Notes: generated from the sequence alone by a model not told the origin. 64,000 nt of DNA from Lutispora sp003527145 (GCA_029983695.1 JASBZB010000024.1:5599-69598); one strand, 5' to 3'. Positions 17,770 through 27,755 are shown, counted from the stretch's first letter. Numbers and translations are program-made.

Positions 17770-17790
17770 AATTTAAAGGGGTGTGATTCC

Positions 17791-19899
17791 ATGAAATTTA
17801 AAACAAAAACCCTATTAATGATCTTAACACCAATATTCCTGATATTTACCCTAGTTTTTGCAATGGTTGGATTTGATGTTTATCAGGGGCAAAAAGAAAA
17901 TGCTACTCATTTAGCAGAAGCCATAGCTAAAGACTATGCCAGTACAATTAAAGCCGAATTAGAAATATCCTTGGATTCTGCCAGGAATACTGCATACATG
18001 ATGGAAGGTCTAATTAATCAAGGCTCTCCTGATAGAGAAAGCGTAAATGCAGTTTTAAAAAGTATTCTTTCCGGAAATGAAAATTTTTTTGGTGTTTGGG
18101 TTTGCTTTGAACCCAATGCTTTCGATGGAAGGGATAATGAATATGCAGGCACTAGCGGTCATGACCAGACCGGCAGATTTACTCCATACTGGTATAGAGA
18201 CGGTTCAGGCATTAATACAGAAGCTTTACATAACTATACAACAGAAGGAGAAGGCGATTATTATCAATTGGCTTTCAAATCTGGTATAGAAACTGTTTTA
18301 GAACCTTTTGAATATGAAATCGGCGGGGCCAAAGTGCTTATGACTACCTTTGCCGTGCCTATCAAGCATAACGGAAAAACAATAGGTGTATCAGGGGTTG
18401 ATGTGACCTTAGACCAACTTCAGGAAATAGGCGATAAAGTCAAATTATATCAAACGGGTTTTGGCAGGCTGATTTCTCCTAATGGAGTAGTAGTTACCCA
18501 CCCCGACAGGACGAGCATAGGCAAACCCGGAGGCGAATTTGTAACCGGAGATGCACATATTTTGCTGGATAAAATTAGGACAAGGGAGGTTTTTACACAA
18601 TCTTTATATTCAAACGTATATGATAAAGATGTGCTTAAATCCTTTGCACCGGTAATAATAGGCAATACTGCGACCCCATGGGTTTTTAGTACAGTGGTGC
18701 CCCGGGAAGAAGTTTTTGCAAGCGTCTATAAGCTATTATCAAAGATAATTATAATTTGTATTATTGGACTGTTAGTTATTGGAGCGGCTATTTTTATAGT
18801 TACATCAAGCATTGTTAAATCAATTGTTTCCATAACGGAAAGAATAGAGGAAATAGCAAATTATGATTTTACTCATAGTGAAAATACAAAGGCTGCAAAG
18901 TATTTGAATAGAAAAGATGAAATTGGTCAAATAATGAGAGCTATCAGAACCATGCGGGATAATATTGTTCATTTGATCACAGAGATTTCCAATGGTGCAG
19001 AAAGCGTTGCGGCAACTGCAGAGGAACTGACGGCCACCTCTCAGCAGACAGCTTCAGCCTCCGAAGAGGTTGCCAGAACTATTGAAGAAATTGCCAGGGG
19101 AGCCAGTGAACAAGCAAGTGATACGGAAAAATCATCTGAGAGTGTTGAAGAAATGGGTAGATTTATAGAAGAAGCAGGGGGATATATTCAAGATCTTAAT
19201 AAGGCTTTGATAGAGATCAATCAGCGAAAAGAAGAAGGCTTTGAAATTATTCATATTTTGACCGGAAAAACAAAAAGGAGTAGTGAATCTGCTAAAGAAA
19301 TCTATGAAATAGTTATGAATAATAATAAAAGTGCAGAAAAAATTGATAGTTCCAGCACCATGATTCAAAGCATTGCAGACCAGACTAATCTTTTAGCTTT
19401 AAATGCTGCCATCGAAGCCGCCAGAGCAGGAGAAGCCGGCAGAGGCTTTGCAGTTGTAGCAGGAGAAATAAGAAAGCTGGCTGAACAGACCAATAGCTTT
19501 ACAGATGAGATAAAGCAGGTCATAGAAGAACTAAAAACAAGGTCTAATGCTGCAGTGCAAACTATTTATGAAGTTAAAGATATAGTAAATGCACAATCGG
19601 ATAGTGTAGAAGAAACTAGGCATAGGTTTGATCTGATAGCTGATTCCATAGGAGCAACGGAGGTTGTCATCCAAAAGCTCACTGAGGGCACCAAAACACT
19701 AAATATGAACAAGGCTAAACTAGTAGACTTAATGCAAAACTTATCAGCCATAGCTGAGGAAAATGCAGCGGGAACAGAGGAAGCTTCTGCAGCCACAGAA
19801 GAACAAGCAGCTTCCAGCATGGAATTATCCAGAGCAAGTGAAGGCCTTGCAGAAATAGCCGGAAAGCTGCAAGAGCTCATTAGAAAGTTTAAGATTTAG
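17791..19899 (+). CDS. Methyl-accepting chemotaxis protein with double-Cache sensor
   Basis: 702 residues. Helix near 8-28; a large extracellular double-Cache domain (about 35-305) with the familiar FEPNAFDGRDNEY, TGRFTPYWYRDGSG and MTTFAVPIKHNGKTIGVSGV segments; helix near 315-338; HAMP; and a signalling hairpin with ADQTNLLALNAAIEAARAGE and GRGFAVVAGEIRKLAEQT at the tip. ATG 17791 follows AAGGGGTG. It has its own promoter and terminator and is monocistronic. It would report a small-molecule ligand, class unknown, to CheA. Confidence 0.94.
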   Translation: MKFKTKTLLMILTPIFLIFTLVFAMVGFDVYQGQKENATHLAEAIAKDYASTIKAELEISLDSARNTAYMMEGLINQGSPDRESVNAVLKSILSGNENFFGVWVCFEPNAFDGRDNEYAGTSGHDQTGRFTPYWYRDGSGINTEALHNYTTEGEGDYYQLAFKSGIETVLEPFEYEIGGAKVLMTTFAVPIKHNGKTIGVSGVDVTLDQLQEIGDKVKLYQTGFGRLISPNGVVVTHPDRTSIGKPGGEFVTGDAHILLDKIRTREVFTQSLYSNVYDKDVLKSFAPVIIGNTATPWVFSTVVPREEVFASVYKLLSKIIIICIIGLLVIGAAIFIVTSSIVKSIVSITERIEEIANYDFTHSENTKAAKYLNRKDEIGQIMRAIRTMRDNIVHLITEISNGAESVAATAEELTATSQQTASASEEVARTIEEIARGASEQASDTEKSSESVEEMGRFIEEAGGYIQDLNKALIEINQRKEEGFEIIHILTGKTKRSSESAKEIYEIVMNNNKSAEKIDSSSTMIQSIADQTNLLALNAAIEAARAGEAGRGFAVVAGEIRKLAEQTNSFTDEIKQVIEELKTRSNAAVQTIYEVKDIVNAQSDSVEETRHRFDLIADSIGATEVVIQKLTEGTKTLNMNKAKLVDLMQNLSAIAEENAAGTEEASAATEEQAASSMELSRASEGLAEIAGKLQELIRKFKI

Positions 19900-19904
19900 C
19901 AATT

Positions 19905-19931
19905 AGAGGAGGTTTTACCTCCTCTTTTTAT
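19905..19931 (+). terminator. Intrinsic terminator after the chemoreceptor
   Basis: AGAGGAGGT (19905-19913) pairs with ACCTCCTCT (19917-19925), three-base loop, T run. A second small hairpin (GTGC-TCCAGC-GAA-GCTGGA-GCAC pattern, 19934-19958) follows. Confidence 0.92.
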
Positions 19932-20144
19932 GCGTGCGTCCAGCGAAGCTGGACTGCACTTATAGTTTAAAGTAAGGGAACGGAGGAGAAAGACAGTTAG
20001 ACGTACCTATTATCAAAGATAGGGTAATACAAATGGCGGGAAAGTATAATTCTCCATTCTTTTTTTGGATTAAAGTTACAGTGTGGTAAAATCATTTTTT
20101 TGTGGTAAAATTGAATATGAAATAAAATAAGAGGGAATGAGCCT

Positions 20145-21263
20145 ATGAAATGGGATAACATTTTTGATAAGAAACTATTAAAAAATATAGACGTTGGAAT
20201 AATAATTTCTATGATACTGCTTTTTGCAGGCGGAATCGTTGCCATAGCCAGTGCAACCGGAGTTACACATGGCGGATCCCTGAACCATATAAAGATTCAA
20301 AGCGTAGCTTTTATTTTAGGGATGATAGCCATCATCATAATACTTTTTTTTGATTATAATACCTTCGGGGACATGAGCAAATTAATTTATGCGGTAAGCA
20401 TAATACTTCTGGTCGCAGTATTAATATTCGGAAAAGAAGTAAAGGGGTCTAAAAGCTGGTTTGATTTAGGCCTTGTAAACTTTCAGCCTTCAGAAATTGT
20501 AAAAATCGGTTTTATATTATCCTTTGCCAAGCTTTTGGAAAAAAGAGAAGGAACTCTGGATACTATAAAGGGTATAATTCCGATAATACTATACATTGTC
20601 CCTATAATAGGCTTGATACTTCTTCAAAACGATTTTGGGACAGCTCTTGTATTTATTTTTTTTATTGCCTTTATGGTGTTTGCTGCAGGTATGAGCTATA
20701 AATTCATATTAGGTACGGGAGTTTTAGCTGTGCTTAGCTTGCCTTTGCTTTGGTTTAAATTTTTCGGAGACTATCAAAAAAAGAGGATATTAGTTTTTTT
20801 TAATCCGGAGCTGGATAAGCTGGGCAGCGGGTACCACGTCATCCAATCAAAAATAGCCATAGGCTCAGGTCAATTTACGGGAAAGGGCTTGTTTCGCGGC
20901 ACTCAAAACAATTTAGGCTTTATACCAGAGCGGCATACAGATTTTATATTCTCTGTTATAGGAGAAGAGCTTGGCCTTATAGGTTCTGTGATTATCATAT
21001 TTCTATTTATGCTTCTGATCACGAGGTGCATATATATTGCCAGAATATCAAAGGATAGCTACGGTAAATATATTTGCATCGGTATTATGGCCATGCTTCT
21101 GTTCCATGTCCTGGAGAACATAGGCATGACAATCGGGATTATGCCTGTTACAGGCATTCCGCTTCCTTTTGTAAGCTATGGGGGGAGTTCCCTTTTAACA
21201 AATATGATATCTGTAGGTCTGGTTTTAAATGTAGGAATGAGAAGGCAGGTTATCAGGTTTTAG
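20145..21263 (+). CDS. rodA: RodA-type SEDS peptidoglycan glycosyltransferase
   Basis: 372 residues, about ten membrane helices. SEDS proteins polymerise lipid II into glycan strands; RodA does so for elongation with a class B PBP. Diagnostic segments: GSGYHVIQSKIAIGSGQF, GLFRGTQNNLGFIPERHTDF (the Asp is the putative catalytic residue) and PLPFVSYGGSSLLTN near the C-terminus. Length and the RGTQNNLGF segment favour RodA over FtsW. ATG 20145 follows GAGGGA. No mreB or pbp neighbour, so it is a lone gene. Confidence 0.93.
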   Translation: MKWDNIFDKKLLKNIDVGIIISMILLFAGGIVAIASATGVTHGGSLNHIKIQSVAFILGMIAIIIILFFDYNTFGDMSKLIYAVSIILLVAVLIFGKEVKGSKSWFDLGLVNFQPSEIVKIGFILSFAKLLEKREGTLDTIKGIIPIILYIVPIIGLILLQNDFGTALVFIFFIAFMVFAAGMSYKFILGTGVLAVLSLPLLWFKFFGDYQKKRILVFFNPELDKLGSGYHVIQSKIAIGSGQFTGKGLFRGTQNNLGFIPERHTDFIFSVIGEELGLIGSVIIIFLFMLLITRCIYIARISKDSYGKYICIGIMAMLLFHVLENIGMTIGIMPVTGIPLPFVSYGGSSLLTNMISVGLVLNVGMRRQVIRF

Positions 21264-21434
21264 AAACTTCATATATTTTCCTTCAATATTTTCTACTTAC
21301 GGACAAAAGTAGTATACTGTATTATTTGTGAGAAAAATGGCATATTTACGCTAAAAAGGTTGAATTTCAGTATTGTACTTATCTTTCTATACTAATATAC
21401 TTATGATGGTATATTTTTTGTTGGAGGTGTAATC

Positions 21435-23060
21435 TTGGGTTATAGTATGATACTCGGCTTATTTGCGGGCTTAGCCATATTTCTATACGGCATGAAGGTT
21501 ATGTCGGATGCTTTGCAGAAAGCCGCAGGCGACAGGATGAAAAAGCTGCTGGAGGTCCTTACCCGAAACAGATTTTTAGCTGTTTTAGTAGGTACGGCAA
21601 TAACTGCAATAATCCAAAGCAGCAGTGCAACTACAGTAATGGTAGTGGGTCTTGTCAACGCAGGCATAATGAACTTGAGCCAATCTGTAGGTGTTATAAT
21701 GGGAGCTAACATAGGTACTACCATGACAGCTCAATTAATCGCCTTTAAGTTCAGCAATATTATTCCTTATGCTTTGATAGCAGGAACAGCCTTGGTGCTG
21801 TTTGCAAAGAAGAAATCCAACAGGCAGCTTGGAGAGCTTCTTCTTGGTTTTGGCTTGCTTTTCTTAGGAATGAATTCTATGAGTGACGCTATGAAGCCTC
21901 TAAAAGACATTCCTCAGTTTACACAGTTCATGGTTGATTTGCAGCACAACCCTTTATTGGGAGTTCTTGCAGGCTTTATATTGACGGCTGTAATTCAAAG
22001 CAGCAGTGCTACTATAGGTATTCTTCAGGCACTGGCTCTGCAGGGACTTGTTCCTATAGAAGCCGCATTGCCTATTTTGTTTGGAGACAATATAGGAACC
22101 TGCGTTACTGCATTATTAGCCAGTATAGGAGCAAACTTCACTGCTAAGAGGGCAGCCATGATGCATCTTATATTCAATATAGTAGGTACAATAATATTCC
22201 TGCTGATACTCGGACCGATGGCACAATTGGTCAAGATGACCTCCTTAAGTGAGGTAAGGCAGATAGCTAATGCACATACATTCTTCAATCTGGTAAATAC
22301 AGCAATACAACTGCCCTTTGCAGGCTTCCTGGTAGCCTTTGTTACTAAGCTTATACCCGGTAAAGAAGCCGAGGATCCTACCAAACTTGTATATCTGGAT
22401 AAGAGAATACTCGAAACCCCCTCTGTCGCCGTTGTGCAGATAGTGAAGGAAATAATCAGAATGGCTGAAATAGCAAGATCAAATGTTAGAAAATCCATAG
22501 ATGCCATATTGACCGAGGATGAGAAGCTTATAGCAGAGGTTTATTCCAATGAGAAAGCCATAAACGCGCTGGAGAAAAAAATTACAGAATATCTGCTTGC
22601 TGTTTCTAGTACAGCCATAAGCTCTGAGCAATCAAACCGTGTTGCGGCGCTGTTCAATACTGTTCATGATGCTGAGAGGATCGGGGATCACGCGGAGAAT
22701 CTGGTTGAGCTTGCCCAGTTTAAGATTGACAATAAGATTGTTTTTTCAAGCACTGCTATTGAAGAACTGAAGGAAATATACGGCGTTGTGGACAAAGCTA
22801 TAGAAACTTCCTTAACAGCTTTAGAAAATGAGGATAAGGAAAAGGTTAAAGAAGTAAATGAATATGAGGAACGGGTCGATGAGTTGAGGGACGGACTGAG
22901 AGAAAGCCACATAAGACGTCTGAATAATAGCGAATGCAATATAAATGCAGGGGTAATATTTTTGGATATTGTAACAAATCTTGAAAGAATAAGTGACCAC
23001 AGCGTAAACATTGCAGGTATTGTAAGCCCTGCTTCCGTAATTCATAAGACTAAGATATAA
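21435..23060 (+). CDS. Na+/phosphate cotransporter II family protein with PhoU domain
   Basis: 541 residues from a TTG start behind an excellent GGAGGTG. Two inverted membrane repeats each carry the QSSSAT signature (AIIQSSSATTVMVVG and AVIQSSSATIGILQA) and an Asn-Gly motif (GANIGTTMTAQ, GDNIGTCVTALLA), as in NptA/YjbB transporters. A C-terminal cytoplasmic helical PhoU-like domain begins near residue 335 (HDAERIGDHAENLVEL, NLERISDHSVNIAG). It should move inorganic phosphate with sodium; some members export it. The gap after it (23061-23201) has a GGCCTG-T7 tail that may terminate it, but the stem is poor. Confidence 0.93.
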   Translation: MGYSMILGLFAGLAIFLYGMKVMSDALQKAAGDRMKKLLEVLTRNRFLAVLVGTAITAIIQSSSATTVMVVGLVNAGIMNLSQSVGVIMGANIGTTMTAQLIAFKFSNIIPYALIAGTALVLFAKKKSNRQLGELLLGFGLLFLGMNSMSDAMKPLKDIPQFTQFMVDLQHNPLLGVLAGFILTAVIQSSSATIGILQALALQGLVPIEAALPILFGDNIGTCVTALLASIGANFTAKRAAMMHLIFNIVGTIIFLLILGPMAQLVKMTSLSEVRQIANAHTFFNLVNTAIQLPFAGFLVAFVTKLIPGKEAEDPTKLVYLDKRILETPSVAVVQIVKEIIRMAEIARSNVRKSIDAILTEDEKLIAEVYSNEKAINALEKKITEYLLAVSSTAISSEQSNRVAALFNTVHDAERIGDHAENLVELAQFKIDNKIVFSSTAIEELKEIYGVVDKAIETSLTALENEDKEKVKEVNEYEERVDELRDGLRESHIRRLNNSECNINAGVIFLDIVTNLERISDHSVNIAGIVSPASVIHKTKI

Positions 23061-23201
23061 AGGCCATTCGGGAACCAGTGTCATAAAGAGCCAAGTTTGC
23101 TCACAAGTGATGCGGGGGCCTGTTTTTTTGCAGGGGATTTTAAGCATTTTTGCCTGCTTGGCACTGATTTTTCATAATAATGTATTATTTCCCGGGAAAT
23201 A

Positions 23202-23231
23202 TTGTCGATATTTATATAAGGTGTTTATTAT
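23202..23231 (+). promoter_or_regulatory. TTGTCG/TATTAT promoter before a receptor-like gene
   Basis: TTGTCG (23202-23207), an 18-base spacer, TATTAT (23226-23231). It repeats the pattern at 17741-17769. TGTCGAT is one base from the Spo0A box. Confidence 0.45.
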
Positions 23232-23287
23232 TGATGTCGTTAAATGTATAATATAATTGATGTTAGTAAGATATGGGAGGAATGATT

Positions 23288-24886
23288 ATGACAGGTCTTT
23301 GGTTGGGCTATATATTGTTCAGCATAATACTGGGTGTTTTTGCAATCATTATGAGAGATAATATAATCTTATTGTCAGTATTTGTGGCCGCACTGGTAGC
23401 TATGAAAATAATTTTCATATATGTTATCAGCAGCGGAGCAAAGCGCATGCATGACAACCTGGGTAAAATCGTTAGCGGTCAGCTTAATATAAACATAAAA
23501 AAGTCCAATATAAAGGTCATCAATAGAATCGGAGATAAGTTTAATGAATACCTGGACAAGATAAGAAATCTGACAGGCCAGTATGTGAATTTATCGGAAA
23601 AGACTACTAAGGAATCTCAAACTATGAAAAGCCAGGCAGAGAGCTTGAGAGTCACATCCGGAGAGATAGCTTCCACAGTGCAGAATATATCTGAAGCAGT
23701 CAACAATCAAGCGCAGTCAACAGTCAGCGTCAAGGAAAGCATAGAAACCTTTTCCTATGGCGTGAACGATATTTATGAAAATGCCAAGGCATCCCTGAAT
23801 GCGGCTAAGAATTCCAAAACAGTAGTCGATGAAAGCTTTGAGACTTTTAGAGAAGCTTTCAAAAAAATAGAAGAGGTAAAAGAATATAACGATAAAGTAT
23901 TAAAAGATATAACGGAGCTTAATGATTCGATACGGCAGGTAAGTATAATAACCGAAGCGGTAGAAGCCATAGCATCTCAGACTCACCTCTTGGCCCTGAA
24001 CGCATCCATAGAGGCTGCAAGGGCAGGGGAGGCCGGGAGAGGTTTTGCAGTAGTTGCGGGAGAGGTGAGCAAGCTGGCGGATGACTCCTCAGGTTCTGCC
24101 AAGAAGATAAAGACCCTCATCGAAAGCATAATAAAAGAAATTGAAGGGCTGTCGTCGAGTATAAGGGTTGAAACTGAGGTTGTAGAGAATAATGTAGCCT
24201 ATGCGGTAAAGGCTTTAAAGAAATCTGAAGATATAAACAAGGCTGTTGAAAAAAATATGGATGCCGCAGAGGCTATAGTAAACCTTACTGAAGGGCAGAA
24301 AGCAAAAATAAATGAGATAACCTATGCTGTTGAGGTAATAAATGATGCCACTCAGCAAAATGCGGCAGTGGTTGAGGAAATAACGGCCTCCACACAGGAG
24401 CAGCTTTCGATAATAGAAACCATGTATGATTCCATAGTAAATCTTAGTGATGCCATCGAGTACAGCAATAATATAATAGGAAACTTTATGAAGGGCTTTG
24501 TGATTACCGATGCGATGAAAGCTAAAGTGGAGACCGTAAAGAAAATGCTCATTGAGACCAGCAAAATTGACAGGCTCCTGCATATGGATGAAGATAAAGG
24601 AAATGAGCTTTTAGCCGGCAGGGGAAAGGAACTGGACTATGTCGAATTAGTGGCATTGGTGGATAAAAACGGTGTCATTAAATTTGCCAGCCCGGTAGTT
24701 CCGAAAGAGCAAAGAGACTGCAGCGCCAGAGCATTCTTCCAAAGAGCCATGGCCGGAGAAACATATGTGAGCAAGGAGTACATATCAGTACTTACCAATC
24801 ACTATAATATTACTATATCTATTCCGCTATACGAGGAAGGAACGGTTCAGGGAGTGCTTCTGGCAGATATTAACCTGAACGAATAA
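23288..24886 (+). CDS. Receptor-like signalling protein with C-terminal Cache-like sensor
   Basis: 532 residues with unusual domain order. Two adjacent N-terminal membrane helices (about 2-42) leave almost no external loop. A coiled-coil signalling domain follows, with ASQTHLLALNASIEAARAGE and GRGFAVVAGEVSKLADDS at its tip. After residue about 445 comes a Cache/PDC-like module (VALVDKNGVIKFASP, CSARAFFQRAMAGETYVS, YNITISIPLYEEG, GVLLADINL). In classical receptors the Cache domain is external and N-terminal; here it must be cytoplasmic and follow the signalling hairpin. ATG 23288 is chosen for GGGAGGA spacing; ATGs at 23273 and 23282 fit less well. HAMP is absent or weak. Confidence 0.87.
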   Translation: MTGLWLGYILFSIILGVFAIIMRDNIILLSVFVAALVAMKIIFIYVISSGAKRMHDNLGKIVSGQLNINIKKSNIKVINRIGDKFNEYLDKIRNLTGQYVNLSEKTTKESQTMKSQAESLRVTSGEIASTVQNISEAVNNQAQSTVSVKESIETFSYGVNDIYENAKASLNAAKNSKTVVDESFETFREAFKKIEEVKEYNDKVLKDITELNDSIRQVSIITEAVEAIASQTHLLALNASIEAARAGEAGRGFAVVAGEVSKLADDSSGSAKKIKTLIESIIKEIEGLSSSIRVETEVVENNVAYAVKALKKSEDINKAVEKNMDAAEAIVNLTEGQKAKINEITYAVEVINDATQQNAAVVEEITASTQEQLSIIETMYDSIVNLSDAIEYSNNIIGNFMKGFVITDAMKAKVETVKKMLIETSKIDRLLHMDEDKGNELLAGRGKELDYVELVALVDKNGVIKFASPVVPKEQRDCSARAFFQRAMAGETYVSKEYISVLTNHYNITISIPLYEEGTVQGVLLADINLNE

Positions 24887-24904
24887 ATTGGTGAACGGGT
24901 TTTA

Positions 24905-25125
24905 GAACTCAGGATTCAGAGCTCAGAACTCAGGGGCTAGGGTAGTCCTCTGGAGTTTAGGAATACGGGGAACACGGATTGGCACGGATTTTTTCACGGA
25001 TTAACACGGCAGATTATTTTTTCTTTGGATAAAAATATTCTTCCGTGTTTTTTTGTGAAATTTCCGTGTCTTTCCGTGGTTTCCGTTCCTCCATTTTCCT
25101 ACTTTTCTCCGTGCAAATCTGTGTT
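24905..25125 (+). repeat. Dispersed intergenic repeat, most complete cluster
   Basis: A tandem of different words: TTAGAACTCAGGATTCAGAG / CTCAGAACTCAGGGGCTAGGG; then GGGGAACACGGATTGGCACGG and CACGGATTAACACGG; then TTCCGTGTTTTTTTGTG, AAATTTCCGTGTCTTTCCG and TGGTTTCCGTTCC; then CTCCGTGCAAATCTGTGTTC. It fills the 344-base gap before the glycosidase gene, and no other feature is visible there. Confidence 0.85.
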
Positions 25126-25230
25126 CATCGTTCTCCATATTTCGTTTTTTTGTAACAAACACGAAATATAATACGTCCAACTTTAATGGTACAATAGAAT
25201 AGAATCATTGAAGCACAGGAGGTAATTTAT

Positions 25231-27708
25231 ATGAAGAAAGGATTTACAGCAAAGAAGGCTCTGTGTTTGCTTCTGGCATTTACCCTGCTTTTTTCCACAA
25301 TGCTTTATGCGGATGGGGAAGGGGCCTACTCGGAAAGCAGCCAGCAGATAGGGCCGGGCACTCATTACAAGAGGGCTGCCTGGGTGACTCCAAAGGGTAT
25401 ATTCAGCATCAATATGGTTGAAACCCTGATAGGGACTGAATATATAAAAATTGAGGCTTCAGACAGCGGCAAAGCCGTAGGTACTGAAACCGTATCAAAG
25501 CAGGCCCAGAAAAAATACAGCGATGATACCAGAGTCTTAGGGGCTGTAAATGGTGACTTTTTTTACACCAATGAGCTTAGAGGCTTGACTTCGGGGACCA
25601 GTATCATTGATGGAGAAATAAAAACCGCTTTATCGGAAAGCACGATCTTTGGAGTCAGTGACCAGGGCAATTGCTTTATAGATCTGTTGATGATGGAAGG
25701 GTCGGTCCAGGTCAAAGATGTCAGCTATTCTATAGCAGGAGTGAACAGGGTAAGATGGGATAACCAGCTTATATTATACACATCGGCTTTCGCAGGTCTT
25801 ACCAACACGAAAGGCAATGGAACGGAAGTCGTGGTCAAGGGGATTGAGCTTCCTATCAAAGGCAATCAAGAATACAAGGGCTATGTACATACAATATATA
25901 AGGATGTAAAGGATGCTCAGATCCCGGAAGACGGAATCGTACTGTCAGGACAAGGCATGGCCGCTGATTTTCTTAATTCACTGGAGGAAGGCGATGAAGT
26001 AAGCTTCAGTGTAAACTTCAGCAGGAATAATATAAAATATGCGGTATCCGGCAATACGCAACTTTTAAAAGGCGGCCAGCTGTCAGAAGAGATAGCCAAG
26101 GCAAGCGATGCAAAGGTAAGACATCCCAGGACTGCCATAGCCATCAAAGGCGGTTCGGTGGTCATGGTGACGGTGGACGGAAGACAGAAAAACTTCAGCG
26201 ATGGGATGACTCTTTATGAGTTCGCTGAATATTTGTCCAGCCAAGGCATGGAAAATGCAATAAATCTGGATGGCGGCGGCTCTACATCTATGGTAGTGAG
26301 AACTCAAGGCCGTTTTGAACCGGCTTTGGTGAATTCACCCTCAGACGGAAGAGAGAGAAGCATTTCCAATTCCATACAGATACTGTCCTATGCACCTAAA
26401 TCAAAGCCGATGCATGTAAGATTTAATCAGGATACTCTGAAAATATACAAAAACAGTACCTTTACACCAAGCGCATATGCTCTTGACCAGTATCTCAACA
26501 GGGTGGATATTCAAGCCGACGCTATAAAATACACCCTGAGCAAGGGCATAGGCAAGATAAATGAAGATGGCATGTTTACAGCGGCTTCAAAAGCAGGAAA
26601 GGGCTTTATAGAGGGCTCTTCGGGAGGCACAAAGAGCAGGATAGAAGTGCAGGTATATGATAAGGCTGCTTCCCTTAAGATAACAAATGACTATGTCAGC
26701 CTGGACCCGGGGCAGAAGGTTCAGCTGGAGGTGGAGGCTTATGATGAGAACGGACAGCAAATCGTGATAAGCCCTTCTGCGGTGAAATGGTCTGTCAGCG
26801 GTGAGATAGGAACAGTCGATAAGGCTGGAGTATTTACCGCAGGCCAGAATAAAAAAGAAGGAAAGATAATCGGTAAACTGGATAAGGTAGCGGCGGATGT
26901 CCAGGCACGGGTAGGAAATACGCCTGTAGTACTGGAAAGCTTTGAAAAGACAGATAATATCGAGATAAGCAGTATAAGAGCTGAAGCATCCGGAAAGACC
27001 ACCGCCGATAAGGAACCTGTAAAGCAGGGCAAAGCAGCCTTAAAGCTGGCATATAATATGGCAGTTGGGCAAACCGGCACTGCTGCGGCCTATGTTAACC
27101 TGAAGACACCTGTGAAAGCCCCGGGCAAGCCATTGGAGATAGGCTTGTGGGCTTATGGAGATGGCGGTGCACACTGGCTCAGAGGTGTTTATACGAACAG
27201 CGCGGGCGAGAAAAAGCTTGTAAACTTTACGAACCAGGGCGGCTTAAACTGGAAGGGATGGAAGTATGTATATGCTGAAATTCCAAAGGATGAGAAATTC
27301 CCAATTGCATTTGAGCAGATATATATAGCAGAGCCTCTGGAGGAGAACAAGACGGAGGGCGCAGTTTATTTCGATAACTTGATCGCACTATATGAACCGG
27401 GACCGGATATCTACAATCCTGAAGCTTTGGAATTGAATCCTGCAGCCGGTGCGAAGCTTGAGGCTCAGCCTTCGGAGATCAATATAAAGGTAAAGGATAA
27501 AGGTGAGGGCATCGATCCTAAATCTATAAGATTCCTGCTCAATAACGTCCAGGTAAAAGCAGTGTATAATCCGGAAACAGGGATGATCACTCATACAATA
27601 GATTACAAGCTTTACAAAGGAGAGCATAATATAAGGCTGTTCCTCAAGGATAAAGCCGGAAACCCCATAAATCCGGAATTGAAATATACATTCACAATAG
27701 AACAATAA
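25231..27708 (+). CDS. Secreted phosphodiester glycosidase family protein
   Basis: 825 residues with a signal peptide (about 1-27, AFTLLFSTMLYADG). The NAGPA/phosphodiester glycosidase domain spans about 60-390 with GAVNGDFFYTNELRGLTSG, RHPRTAIAIKGGSVVMVTVDG and the hallmark NAINLDGGGSTSMVV. Then come bacterial Ig-like repeats (about 395-570), a jelly-roll-like segment (about 575-725: LEIGLWAYGDGGAHWLRG) and a final Ig-like segment (about 740-825). The family removes or cleaves sugar-phosphodiester links; in Clostridia such proteins are surface or wall-associated. No LPXTG or SLH anchor. It follows a repeat-filled gap and ends at a strong terminator. Confidence 0.9.
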   Translation: MKKGFTAKKALCLLLAFTLLFSTMLYADGEGAYSESSQQIGPGTHYKRAAWVTPKGIFSINMVETLIGTEYIKIEASDSGKAVGTETVSKQAQKKYSDDTRVLGAVNGDFFYTNELRGLTSGTSIIDGEIKTALSESTIFGVSDQGNCFIDLLMMEGSVQVKDVSYSIAGVNRVRWDNQLILYTSAFAGLTNTKGNGTEVVVKGIELPIKGNQEYKGYVHTIYKDVKDAQIPEDGIVLSGQGMAADFLNSLEEGDEVSFSVNFSRNNIKYAVSGNTQLLKGGQLSEEIAKASDAKVRHPRTAIAIKGGSVVMVTVDGRQKNFSDGMTLYEFAEYLSSQGMENAINLDGGGSTSMVVRTQGRFEPALVNSPSDGRERSISNSIQILSYAPKSKPMHVRFNQDTLKIYKNSTFTPSAYALDQYLNRVDIQADAIKYTLSKGIGKINEDGMFTAASKAGKGFIEGSSGGTKSRIEVQVYDKAASLKITNDYVSLDPGQKVQLEVEAYDENGQQIVISPSAVKWSVSGEIGTVDKAGVFTAGQNKKEGKIIGKLDKVAADVQARVGNTPVVLESFEKTDNIEISSIRAEASGKTTADKEPVKQGKAALKLAYNMAVGQTGTAAAYVNLKTPVKAPGKPLEIGLWAYGDGGAHWLRGVYTNSAGEKKLVNFTNQGGLNWKGWKYVYAEIPKDEKFPIAFEQIYIAEPLEENKTEGAVYFDNLIALYEPGPDIYNPEALELNPAAGAKLEAQPSEINIKVKDKGEGIDPKSIRFLLNNVQVKAVYNPETGMITHTIDYKLYKGEHNIRLFLKDKAGNPINPELKYTFTIEQ

Positions 27709-27712
27709 TGTT

Positions 27713-27755
27713 AAAAAAGAAGTTAACAAATAAAGTTAACTTCTTTTTTGATGAT
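27713..27755. terminator. Bidirectional terminator
   Basis: A 15-bp perfect stem (AAAAAAGAAGTTAAC, 27713-27727, with 27735-27749) and a 7-base loop. The flanking A and T runs serve both strands. The stop codon of the truncated dipeptidase on the minus strand lies inside it. Confidence 0.92.

Noticed and set aside
24905..25125. CRISPR-like array of repeated words
   Set aside because: Repeat units are not uniform in length or order, and there are no regular unique spacers and no cas genes.
25183..25365. 60-codon minus-strand frame at the start of the glycosidase gene
   Set aside because: Shadow of the signal-peptide codons, no supporting site.
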